The notes beneath the pieces are model-generated. The model ran no database searches. It was not told the origin of the DNA and saw only the letters and a program-made list of their open reading frames with translations. Made by a program: the position numbers and the translations under genes. A stretch of DNA of 64,000 bases from Marivivens donghaensis (GTDB lineage Bacteria > Pseudomonadota > Alphaproteobacteria > Rhodobacterales > Rhodobacteraceae), in NCBI RefSeq assembly GCF_023541015.1, contig NZ_JALNPR010000003.1, positions 248,001 through 312,000 on the forward strand. The letters run 5' to 3'. Positions 56,394-64,000 of the stretch are shown here, in pieces; position 1 is the stretch's first letter; every line of letters starts with the position of its first letter.

Positions 56394-58286
56394 TTACGCG
56401 GCCCACGCCCACGGACGGGTATGAGCACCAAGGCAGGTCGCGACCGCCTCGTCATCAACCTCGCCCGTTCGGGCCAGTTTAGCGACCAAGCCCAGCTTTT
56501 TATCCTCGACCACTTCGACCACTTCCGCGGCAAGACCCGCAGCCGCCAAAGCTTCGTTATAGACGCGGGTGATCGCACGTTTCCGCAGATCGGGTTTAAA
56601 GATCTTACCAACAGCCGTTTTCGGCAGTTCATCCAATATCTCGAGGTGTTTTGGATGCGCTGCACGTTCGTGGATTTTCTCTTTGGCAAAGGCCATGAGT
56701 TCCTCGACCGTCGCCTCTGCGCCGTCGATCAGTTCGACATAGGCGCAAGGCAGTTCGCCCGCGTAGCTGTCAGGCTGACCAATCGCGCCCGCAAAGGCGA
56801 TTTTCGGGTGACCAGCCAGCGCCTCTTCGATCTCGGCGGGGTCGATGTTGTGACCCGAACGGATGATAAGGTCCTTGGCGCGGCCCGTGATCCACAGATA
56901 ACCGTCCGCATCAATCCGACCCAAATCGCCCGTCCGCAGGTATTGGGTCGGCCCCAGATCACCTGGATAATAGAGGTCAGCGTTCTTTGCGGCCTCAGTA
57001 TAGGTCGCACCCATGTTCACACCGGGGCTCGAGAGGCAAATCTCGCCAATCTGATCGGTACCGCACTCCTCATGCGTGACGTGGTCGAAAATCTTCACGT
57101 CCGTGTAGGGGAACGGGAAGCCGATAGACCCGATCTTCTTTTCGCCATCGGGCGGGTTGATCGACACGAGGCAGGTCGCCTCGGTCAGACCGTAACCTTC
57201 GCAGATGGTGACCTTGGCCGATTGTTCGAACCGTTTATACAGCTCCACTGGCAACGGCGCAGAGCCACAGAAGGCGAGCTGTAGCGACGAGATGTCTGCG
57301 TTCACAGGACGCTGCATAAGAGCCGCAATCGCCGTAGGCACGGTGATCATAAACGTGACCTTGTGGCGTTCGATCAGCTTCCAGAAGTTATCGAACACAC
57401 CGTCGCCACGATAGCCAGCAGGGGTCGGCAGCACATAGTGCGCACCAGAGCCGAGCGACGCACCAAGCGACACAATCGTCGCGAACACGTGGAACAGTGG
57501 CAGCGGGCAGATCTGCACGTCTTCGGGTTTGAAGAGCAGTCGATCACCCAGCCACGCGTTGTAGATGATGCCCGAGTATTTGTGCTGCACGATCTTTGGC
57601 AGACCCGTCGTACCACCCGTATGGAAATAGGCCGCGACACGGTCACCTGTGCTGTCGGCAAAGGTCAGTTTGTCAGGCTGCTTGGCAACCGACTTGTTGA
57701 AATCGATGACTTTCGCGCTGTGCGACACGGGCACCTTCGGGCGGATCAGCGGGATGATCAGCTTTTTCAAGCCGGTCATATAGCGCAGCAAATCCACTTC
57801 AACGACGGTCTGCACGTTCGGCGCAAGCTTGACCGCTTCAGCCGCCTTTTGCGCGATGTCGGTCTTTGGGAAGGCCTTCAGCGTCACGAGAACCTTCGCC
57901 CCCGTTTCGCGCAGGATACCCCCGATATGTTCGGGATCGAGAAGCGGGTTGATCGGGTTCACGATGCCCGCAATCTGACCGCCCAAATAGGTCAGCACGG
58001 TTTCGGTGCTGTTGGGCATCAGATAGGCCACAACATCATTTTCACCGACGCCAAGGCTACGGAACAGGTTCGCCGTGCGGCAGGTTTGGTCATGCAATTC
58101 CGACCACGACAGCGTTTCCGCTGGCGCATCAGGATCAGAGAACATTTGGAACGTCACAGCAGGACGGCCACCATGTGCTGTGGTGGTCCGGTGCAACAAT
58201 TCATACATTGTCTTTGGCTGATTGCGATCTTCCCACGGCTTTTCAGCCATGATCGCGGCACGGTCCGCTAGTGTGGCATAAGTCAT
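56394..58286 (-). CDS. AMP-dependent acyl-CoA synthetase
   Basis: 630 residues from the ATG at 58286, which has GGAGGAG 5 bp upstream. ANL-superfamily adenylating enzyme. P-loop-like HTGGTTGLPKIV near 223-234, GYGLTEAT near 370-377 (A5), TGDLGRIDADGYLWITGR near 450-467 and the catalytic Lys in KTAVGKIFK near 578-586. Resembles medium/long-chain acyl-CoA ligases; substrate not decidable. It is followed by a terminator, with about 70 bp to the ABC gene on the other side. Confidence 0.9.
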   Translation of the reverse strand: MTYATLADRAAIMAEKPWEDRNQPKTMYELLHRTTTAHGGRPAVTFQMFSDPDAPAETLSWSELHDQTCRTANLFRSLGVGENDVVAYLMPNSTETVLTYLGGQIAGIVNPINPLLDPEHIGGILRETGAKVLVTLKAFPKTDIAQKAAEAVKLAPNVQTVVEVDLLRYMTGLKKLIIPLIRPKVPVSHSAKVIDFNKSVAKQPDKLTFADSTGDRVAAYFHTGGTTGLPKIVQHKYSGIIYNAWLGDRLLFKPEDVQICPLPLFHVFATIVSLGASLGSGAHYVLPTPAGYRGDGVFDNFWKLIERHKVTFMITVPTAIAALMQRPVNADISSLQLAFCGSAPLPVELYKRFEQSAKVTICEGYGLTEATCLVSINPPDGEKKIGSIGFPFPYTDVKIFDHVTHEECGTDQIGEICLSSPGVNMGATYTEAAKNADLYYPGDLGPTQYLRTGDLGRIDADGYLWITGRAKDLIIRSGHNIDPAEIEEALAGHPKIAFAGAIGQPDSYAGELPCAYVELIDGAEATVEELMAFAKEKIHERAAHPKHLEILDELPKTAVGKIFKPDLRKRAITRVYNEALAAAGLAAEVVEVVEDKKLGLVAKLARTGEVDDEAVATCLGAHTRPWAWAA

Positions 58287-58381
58287 GCCGTCTCCTCCCC
58301 TTGTGCGCATTGACGCGCGATTAACAGGAAAGATGGGGTATGCCCCCCCATGAACGCAAGTATGACGCTGCGAAAATGCGA

Positions 58382-60178
58382 TTATTCCGCAGCGATACCG
58401 TCGGTAAACTGAAGTCGTGCAAGACGCGCGTAGAGCCCACCTTCGGCGACCAATGCGTCATGCGTGCCCACGGCGACGATCTGACCGTCCTCGAACACCA
58501 CAATGCGGTCGGCCTTTTTCACAGTCGCCAAACGGTGCGCGATAATCAGCGTGGTGCGGGTGCTGGCCAGTTCATCGACCGCAGCCTGAACCAGACGTTC
58601 GCTTTCGGCATCTAGCGCCGATGTCGCCTCATCCAACAGAAGGATCGGCGCGTCACGCAGGATCGCGCGTGCAATCGCGATGCGCTGCTTTTGACCGCCA
58701 GACAGCATCACACCGCGTTCACCGACATAGGTGTCGTAGCCTTCAGGCAATGCAGTCAGGAAATCATGCGCAGCGGCAGCTTTGGCAGCGGCCTCAACTT
58801 CGGCATCTGTTGCCGACGGACGACCAAAGCGGATATTTTCGCGGGCTGTATCGGCAAAGATTACCGCGTCTTGCGGAACCAGAGCGATTTGCTGACGGAA
58901 GTCAGCACGGGTCATGTTCCGCAGGTCAACGCCATCCAATTTAATCGCGCCACTGTTCGGGTCATAGAACCGCAAGAGCAGTTGAATAATCGTCGACTTA
59001 CCCGCCCCAGACGGACCAACCAATGCCACGGTTTCACCCGGCGCCACATCAAGGCTGATGGCATTAAGCGCAGGCGCATTTGGGCGGGACGGATAGAAGA
59101 ACGTCACATCCTCGAACGAGATCTGGCCCTTCTCCATCTTCGGCGTGGCCACAGCCTGCGCTGGATCGGTCACGCTATCGTTCGCATTCAGAAGTTCGAT
59201 CAAACGTTCGGTCGCACCGGCGGCACGCTGCAGTTCGCCCCAAATCTCGGTCAAGGCACCAACGGCACCTGCGACCATAACGGCGTAGATCACGAACTGA
59301 ACCAGTTCGCCGACCGACATCTGGTCTGCACCAACGTCACGGGCCCCGATCCACAAGACGCCAACAACGCCCGAAAAGATCAGGAAAATAACGATCATCG
59401 TCATCATCGCACGGGTCAGAATACGGCGCTTTGCACTGGCAAAGCTCTGCTCTGTCACCTTGCGGAATTTCTCGCGGGTACGGTCCTCTTGGGTGAAGGC
59501 CTGAACGGTCTGCACCGACAACAGCGCCTCGGATGCGGAACCAGACGAATTGGCGATCCAGTCTTGGTTTTCACGACCCAACTGGCGCAACCGGCGGCCC
59601 AGAACAACGATCGGCACGATGACGGCGGGTACGATCAGCAACACCAAACCTGTAAGTTTTGCCGATGTCATCATCAACAAAACCATGCCACCAACGAATA
59701 CAAACACGTTGCGCAGCGCGACAGATACCGACGACCCAATGACAGACAGGATCAAGGTGGTGTCCGTCGTGATGCGGCTCAGCACCTCACCCGTCATGAT
59801 GTTTTCGTAGAACGACGGGCTCATGCCGACCATGCGGTCGAACACGGCTTCGCGGATGTCAGCCACCACACGTTCGCCCAAACGGGTCACGAGGTAATAG
59901 CGCACGGCGGTGCCCATCGCCAAAAGCGCAACGATGATTAGGGCCGCGCCGAAATATTGGTTCAACAGGGGCGATGTGCCCCCTTCAAAGTTGTCGACCA
60001 CACGGCGCACAGCCAAAGGCAGGATCAGCGAAATCATCGCCGTGACCGACAGCGCCACAAAGGCCGCAAGGACCATCAGACGGTATGGCCGAATAAAAGG
60101 CCACAGCCCACCAAGAGCCGAAACACGTTTGGATCGGGCGCGGTCTTGTCCCGCGACGTCAATTGGTGCCTTTGCCAT
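58382..60178 (-). CDS. MsbA-like ABC exporter (fused membrane and ATPase domains)
   Basis: 598 residues. N-terminal half has six membrane helices (about 30-330), C-terminal ABC ATPase. Walker A GPSGAGKST near 385-395, signature LSGGQKQR near 495, Walker B ILLLDEATSALD near 515-526 and the H-loop in IIAHRLATV. Half-transporter that must dimerise; likely exports lipids or drugs. N-terminal 25 residues are basic and unlike the core. GAGG site upstream of the ATG. Confidence 0.93.
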   Translation of the reverse strand: MAKAPIDVAGQDRARSKRVSALGGLWPFIRPYRLMVLAAFVALSVTAMISLILPLAVRRVVDNFEGGTSPLLNQYFGAALIIVALLAMGTAVRYYLVTRLGERVVADIREAVFDRMVGMSPSFYENIMTGEVLSRITTDTTLILSVIGSSVSVALRNVFVFVGGMVLLMMTSAKLTGLVLLIVPAVIVPIVVLGRRLRQLGRENQDWIANSSGSASEALLSVQTVQAFTQEDRTREKFRKVTEQSFASAKRRILTRAMMTMIVIFLIFSGVVGVLWIGARDVGADQMSVGELVQFVIYAVMVAGAVGALTEIWGELQRAAGATERLIELLNANDSVTDPAQAVATPKMEKGQISFEDVTFFYPSRPNAPALNAISLDVAPGETVALVGPSGAGKSTIIQLLLRFYDPNSGAIKLDGVDLRNMTRADFRQQIALVPQDAVIFADTARENIRFGRPSATDAEVEAAAKAAAAHDFLTALPEGYDTYVGERGVMLSGGQKQRIAIARAILRDAPILLLDEATSALDAESERLVQAAVDELASTRTTLIIAHRLATVKKADRIVVFEDGQIVAVGTHDALVAEGGLYARLARLQFTDGIAAE

Positions 60179-60284
60179 GAATCCTCGCCTTCAAAGTCGT
60201 TGTCGGGTTGATACTGACCACGACGCGCAATCACAAGCACAGGGTTGCCGCATACGACGATAAGGACCGAAACTGAGGGGATTT

Positions 60285-60358
60285 TGGAGCGGGTGACGGG
60301 AATCGAACCCGTGTCATCAGCTTGGAAGGCTGAGGTCTTACCATTACACAACACCCGC
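60285..60358 (-). tRNA. tRNA-Gly(TCC)
   Basis: Minus strand: acceptor GCGGGTG / CACCCGC, anticodon loop CTTCCAA (TCC), T-arm GGTTCGATTCC, discriminator T and encoded CCA. It complements the GCC isoacceptor pair 8 kb away. Confidence 0.95.
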
Positions 60359-60501
60359 GTTCAGAACCATATAGTCCAGCCTTTAGGGGAAGTTCAAGAC
60401 GCAGTTTTCAGCCTTTTTCGCGCCTTATTTCTGCCGAATTACCTACCTAATCGTATATGCGATGCTCCGAATGGGAGCGTATTTCATTTATGGAGGCGAT
60501 G

Positions 60502-60897
60502 ATGCTTCGCATTGCTATGCTCGCGTCTGTGGCGGTTCTCTCGACGGCTACGATGCTCAATGCCGATAGTGAACAAACCTATCAAACCGTGGTGATCACC
60601 GATTTCGGGTTCTTCCCGCTCACCACTTACGTTGATCCAGGCGAGATTGTTCAATTCAATAACCAAGCCGACAACGCCCGCGTGATCAGCGCGATCCCGT
60701 TTGAGGACAGCCAAATCGTTCAATGGACCAGCCCTTCGCTGGAAAAAGGTGAAACCTTCCTCATTCAAGTGAACGCAGACACCGTGCTCGAATTCACGTC
60801 GTCGCTTGCCGAAGAAGAACAGCACGGCGCGTTCAGCTTTGATGAACCCCCGATCGAAGAAGCACCGGACACCACCACGTCCAGCGGCAACAACTGA
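60502..60897 (+). CDS. Secreted cupredoxin-like protein lacking copper ligands
   Basis: 131 residues from the ATG at 60502, which has GGAGG 5 bp upstream. Signal peptide of about 22 residues. The mature part has the Greek-key pattern of plastocyanin-like domains (VVITDFGFFPLTTYVDPGEIVQF). The usual His-Thr copper site is Arg-Val here, and no Cys is present in the mature part, so a mononuclear copper site cannot form. Acidic/Thr-rich tail. Function unknown; the fold is inferred from pattern, not a search. Confidence 0.55.
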   Translation: MLRIAMLASVAVLSTATMLNADSEQTYQTVVITDFGFFPLTTYVDPGEIVQFNNQADNARVISAIPFEDSQIVQWTSPSLEKGETFLIQVNADTVLEFTSSLAEEEQHGAFSFDEPPIEEAPDTTTSSGNN

Positions 60898-61557
60898 TCA
60901 TTCGTCCTCGATCAGTGGCTCGATCAGGTCTGGTCCTGTCGCACGATTCGAATTGACGGCTTTGGACACCCGCCGAAGGGAGAGGACCCCTTCTTTGGCG
61001 GGTGTCATCAATTTTGCGGCCCCATGTCCCGCTTCACCCAACCACAGCGCCCAGTCATCAGGCGGCAGGATCAATGGCAATCGGTGATGGATCGGCGCCA
61101 TATCCGCATTGGCGTCGGTGGTGACAATCGCGCAGGTCGCCTGATCGCCCCACGTTTGCCAAATCCCCCCAAACACCATCGGCGCGCCATCAGTACGCGT
61201 CACCCAGTAAGGCAACGGCGTGTCACCATCGCGGTGCCATTCGTAAAACCCATCCGCCGCAATCAGGCAGCGCCTTTGACGGCAAGCTTCGCGAAACGCA
61301 GGCTTTTCCGCGATGGTTTCGGCACGGGCATTTATCAACAGCGGGCCGCCGTTCGGTTTGTCATACCACGACGGAATGAACCCCCAGCGCATTGGCCGCA
61401 AATGCCGAACGTTATCGTGGCTGGTCACAGCCGCGATGGTGGTTGTCGGACAAACGTTCCAGTTCGGTTCATCCGCTGGCAAAGTGTTGGACTTTGCCGC
61501 AGAGAACATCTGCGCCATCGCATCATGAGGCAGCGTGATCGCCATGCGCCCACACAT
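60898..61557 (-). CDS. SOS-associated protease/DNA-crosslinker YedK (HMCES family)
   Basis: 219 residues. Starts Met-Cys-Gly-Arg; Cys2 becomes the N-terminal catalytic residue that traps abasic sites. Other SRAP motifs: NARAET near 79-84, CLIAADGFYEWHR near 98-110 and HHRLPLIL near 164-171 (conserved His/Arg). The start overlaps the DUF1992 stop by one base (TGATG), so the two are coupled. No LexA box was recognised nearby. Confidence 0.92.
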   Translation of the reverse strand: MCGRMAITLPHDAMAQMFSAAKSNTLPADEPNWNVCPTTTIAAVTSHDNVRHLRPMRWGFIPSWYDKPNGGPLLINARAETIAEKPAFREACRQRRCLIAADGFYEWHRDGDTPLPYWVTRTDGAPMVFGGIWQTWGDQATCAIVTTDANADMAPIHHRLPLILPPDDWALWLGEAGHGAAKLMTPAKEGVLSLRRVSKAVNSNRATGPDLIEPLIEDE

Positions 61558-61865
61558 CAGCGGGCAAAGGCCTTGCGCGACAGATCAATCCGCGCTTCTA
61601 GCATCGACATATCTTTGAGCAGTTGATGCCGCCGCGTGCGGTCCGACTCTTCAGCCAACTCTTCGCGAAGTTTTCGCAGCTCGCGGCCCAAGGTGACGAA
61701 CTCTGGCACAGCGCCGTTTTCGCGGATCACCCGATTGATCAGCGCGTTTTCAGGATCATCACAGGGCGGCAACGGCTTTCCCGCGCCTTCGAGGTTATCA
61801 AAGGCACCGTCTTTTTCCGCTTCGGCAATGCGGGCGTTGATCAGGTCGAGCAAGGGATGATCCAT
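61557..61865 (-). CDS. DUF1992 (DnaJC28-like) protein
   Basis: 102 residues from the ATG at 61865; the frame extends to 61913. Matches the DUF1992 domain found at the end of DnaJC28 proteins: HPLLDLINARIAEAEKDGAFDNLEGAGKPL-type start, then helices with VPEFVTLGREL. No J domain is present. Role unknown. Short operon with the YedK gene, 1-bp overlap. Confidence 0.82.
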   Translation of the reverse strand: MDHPLLDLINARIAEAEKDGAFDNLEGAGKPLPPCDDPENALINRVIRENGAVPEFVTLGRELRKLREELAEESDRTRRHQLLKDMSMLEARIDLSRKAFAR

Positions 61866-61896
61866 ACCAGCAGTGTGCCACCCTCCCCCGCAAACG

Positions 61897-61924
61897 AAAA
61901 GCCCCCACCGCATCCGGCAGGGGC
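61897..61924 (-). terminator. Terminator of the 5'-nucleotidase gene
   Basis: Nine-bp GC stem (61901-61909, 61916-61924, two wobbles) followed on the minus strand by TTTTCG. It lies between the nucleotidase stop (61951) and the DUF1992 start. Confidence 0.65.
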
Positions 61925-61950
61925 CAAGTGTTTAGACAGTGGGGCCAGGA

Positions 61951-63513
61951 TTATTCGCCAACAACTGTGATACGACCGTCAGTGTATGGGGTGAACGGCG
62001 ATTGCGCGGCCAAGTATTCCGCCAGAACATCCGCAAGGTCAGGGCCAAAGTCATAGACGTTTGCCGCATTGACAAACATGCCATAGCCGTCGCCACCGTT
62101 GCGCACGTAGTTGTTCGACACAACGCCATAGGTCGCCGACACGTCAATCGGTGCGCCGCCAACCATGACGTCCGACACACGGTCGCCCGCCGGTTTCGAC
62201 GGATCAACGGTAAAGCTCATGCCTGCAACCTGAGGGAAACGACCAGCACCTTCTTCCCACTGGCTCACCCCATTTTCCAACGCTGCAATCACAAAGTCGC
62301 CTGTGACTTGGAATGTCGAAAGCGTGTTCTGGAACGGCAGGACGGTCAGCACTTCGCCCATGGTGACAGGACCAGCATCGATCGAGGCACGAATACCGCC
62401 GCCGTTCTGGATCGCGATCTGAATGCCCTGATCCGCAACACGTGACAGCATCGCGTCCGCGATCAACGACCCCATCGCACATTCGCGGGCGCGGCAATCT
62501 TCACGCACGCCAACGATTTCCTCTGCAGTCTCGGCGACGACACGGTTGCGCACTTCTTCGAGCGGAGCCGCCAGTTCGCCGATACGCGCAACGACCGCTG
62601 CATCTTCTGCAACTTCGCCATTGATCAAGATCGGCTGACCCGAAGCCTCGGTCAGGTTGCCGTCGTCGTCAAAGGTGACGTTCAGCTCGCCAAGGAACTT
62701 GCCGTAAGCATAGGCCGACACAATCGCGGTGTTGTTCACCATGGTCGGATATGGACCTTCGGCTTTGTCCATGTCACCCAAAAGGGTGTTCGAGTGACCA
62801 CCAACGATCACATCAACGCCTGTAGTTTCAGCCGCAACCCGTTGGTCCACCGAATAGCCAGAGTGGGACAGAACGATGATCTTGTTCACGCCCTCAGCGG
62901 TCAGTTTATCAACCTCGCCCTGAACCGCATCCACGGGATCGGTAAAGATCACGTTCGGACCGGGGCTTGCGAGTTCGTCCGTGTCATGCGGTGTCAAACC
63001 GATCAGGCCGATCTTTTCGCCACCACGTTCGATCACGGTCGACTTCAGCAGTTTGTCCGACAGCAGCGCCTCGCCCGAGAAATCGGCGTTCGACATCAGC
63101 ACGGGGAATTCAACGCTATCCATAAATCCGCGCAGAACTTCGGGGCCGTCGTCGAATTCGTGGTTACCAACGGTCATACCGTCGTAGCCCAAGAGGTTCA
63201 TGAACTCCGCCGCCATCGCACCCTTATAGAAGGTGTAGAACAGCGTGCCTTGGAACTGGTCGCCGCCATCAACAAGGATCGAGTTGTTCGACCGTGCGCG
63301 AGCCTCTGCCACCGCTGTGACTAGACGCGCGGTGCCGCCGAAACAATCACCCGCGGTGTTGTCCTCTGCAGAGCAGGTCGAATCGTATTTGCTGATCGGT
63401 TCAAAGCGAGCGTGGAAATCGTTCGTGTGCAAAATGGTCAGCGAATAATCCGCCATTGCTGCGCCGGCAGACAGCGCAAGAGCACAAGACGATGCTAGAA
63501 TACGTGTAATCAT
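61951..63513 (-). CDS. Periplasmic 5'-nucleotidase/metallophosphatase (UshA family)
   Basis: 520 residues from the ATG at 63513; a frame to 63582 adds non-signal residues. Signal peptide of about 22 residues (ends Gly-Ala-Ala-Met-Ala). Metallophosphatase domain with metal motifs HTNDFH, DGGDQF, GNHEFDDG, LSHSGY and GGHSN (about 28-260). C-terminal nucleotide-binding domain with NGGGIRASI and the GGDGYGMF substrate motif. Hydrolyses nucleotides or UDP-sugars in the periplasm. Isolated gene, divergent from DUF952. Confidence 0.93.
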   Translation of the reverse strand: MITRILASSCALALSAGAAMADYSLTILHTNDFHARFEPISKYDSTCSAEDNTAGDCFGGTARLVTAVAEARARSNNSILVDGGDQFQGTLFYTFYKGAMAAEFMNLLGYDGMTVGNHEFDDGPEVLRGFMDSVEFPVLMSNADFSGEALLSDKLLKSTVIERGGEKIGLIGLTPHDTDELASPGPNVIFTDPVDAVQGEVDKLTAEGVNKIIVLSHSGYSVDQRVAAETTGVDVIVGGHSNTLLGDMDKAEGPYPTMVNNTAIVSAYAYGKFLGELNVTFDDDGNLTEASGQPILINGEVAEDAAVVARIGELAAPLEEVRNRVVAETAEEIVGVREDCRARECAMGSLIADAMLSRVADQGIQIAIQNGGGIRASIDAGPVTMGEVLTVLPFQNTLSTFQVTGDFVIAALENGVSQWEEGAGRFPQVAGMSFTVDPSKPAGDRVSDVMVGGAPIDVSATYGVVSNNYVRNGGDGYGMFVNAANVYDFGPDLADVLAEYLAAQSPFTPYTDGRITVVGE

Positions 63514-63682
63514 TGGGATCCCCCTGGTTGATATTCGATCAGCTTGGGCAGAACTGACTATTGAGTCAAATATTGCCTGCATCCTTTCGACCTATTCCCG
63601 CCACGTAACAGGCTGGTGTCAGAGGCCTGCCCGAAATTGATGCACTCTTGACCAAATCGAGGGACAAAGGCATCACCGCGCC

Positions 63683-64000
63683 ATGCTGATCTACAAAATC
63701 TTCCGCGCCCCAGAGTGGGCAGAGCTGCAGGCCAAGGGTGAAACCCTCGGTGCGCCGATCGACGTGATCGACGGCTATGTGCATTTTTCCACCGCTGAAC
63801 AGGCCCAAGAAACCGCCGCGAAACACTTCGCTGGTGAGGATGGTCTGGTCCTCCTCGCGCTTGAGGCTGACAGCCTCGATCCGCTGGTCTGGGAACCCTC
63901 GCGCGGTGGTCAGTTGTTCCCGCATCTCTACCGCCCTCTGCGGATGACCGATATTTTGTGGGACAAGCCTTTGCCGATTGTTGACGGCGCACATCAGTTT
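63683..64000 (+). CDS. DUF952 protein, 3' end outside window
   Basis: 106 codons are readable from the ATG at 63683 with no stop before the window end. Resembles DUF952: opening MLIYKIFRAPEW, GYVHFSTAEQAQETAAKHF near 31-49 and the VWEPSRGGQLFPHLYRPL element near 69-86. Function unknown; the fold may be ADP-ribosyltransferase-like, which is conjecture. Two open frames on the opposite strand here are shadows. It faces the nucleotidase gene across a 169-bp divergent gap. Confidence 0.85.
   Translation, partial: MLIYKIFRAPEWAELQAKGETLGAPIDVIDGYVHFSTAEQAQETAAKHFAGEDGLVLLALEADSLDPLVWEPSRGGQLFPHLYRPLRMTDILWDKPLPIVDGAHQF

Noticed and set aside
63558-63994. Two overlapping minus-strand frames of 142-144 residues at the window end
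   Set aside because: They oppose the plus-strand DUF952 frame, which has family motifs but no stop within the window.

Overview
The window is a gene-dense, moderately high-GC stretch of an alphaproteobacterial chromosome, most probably a Rhodobacterales (Roseobacter/Rhodobacter-type) bacterium. The assignment rests on four things: a full dcw cell-division/murein cluster in the order mraZ to ftsZ with a DUF2484 gene between murC and murB; the ftsZ-lpxC-bamD-recN continuation; the aerobic cobaltochelatase pair cobS/cobT next to bolA and a J-domain gene; and a DUF1127 gene followed by CCTCCTCCC hairpin RNAs. No rRNA, insertion sequence, prophage or CRISPR array was seen.

Layout. 1-8.4 kb: the 3' part of pepN, two tandem lytic-transglycosylase-like genes, gatB, a PACE-type efflux gene, idi, a cytochrome c2-like gene, DUF4177, bolA and a J-domain protein. 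8.6-14.2 kb: cobS, an unknown secreted protein, cobT, aminopeptidase P and DUF427. 14.2-19.9 kb (minus strand): a ClC-family protein, then recN, bamD and lpxC, with a candidate orphan plus-strand sRNA between the ClC gene and recN. 20-40.3 kb (minus strand): ftsZ, ftsA, ftsQ, ddl, murB, DUF2484, murC, murG, ftsW, murD, mraY, murF, murE, ftsI, ftsL, rsmH and mraZ. Many start/stop codons overlap by 1-4 bp, and one plus-strand flavoprotein gene interrupts the block between ftsW and murD. 40.3-41 kb: a 691-bp mraZ control region with a promoter, a structured leader resembling the Rhodobacter UpsM RNA, and three period-10 arrays of TGG boxes that look like MraZ operators. 41-43 kb: the Fe-S carrier ATPase apbC/mrp, the DUF1127 gene, and nine tandem hairpins each presenting an anti-Shine-Dalgarno loop. 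43-49 kb: a LysE-type exporter, TetR, UvrD helicase with an SOS box, and MarR divergent from an MFS efflux pump. 49-52.5 kb: pyruvate carboxylase with a LacI-type operator. 52.6-55.4 kb: two identical tRNA-Gly(GCC) genes and hisB-hisH-hisA. 55.4-64 kb: small membrane, PhnA, acyl-CoA synthetase, ABC exporter, tRNA-Gly(TCC), a degenerate cupredoxin-like protein, YedK, DUF1992, 5'-nucleotidase, and a DUF952 gene cut by the window end.

The genes form a mostly housekeeping block joining peptidoglycan precursor synthesis (MurB-G, MraY, Ddl), septation (FtsZ/A/Q/W/I/L), lipid A (LpxC) and outer-membrane assembly (BamD). The most unusual content is non-coding: the nine-hairpin array after the DUF1127 gene, the mraZ leader and operator arrays, and the sRNA candidate beside recN. 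All calls come from reading the sequence. No database search or folding program was run.
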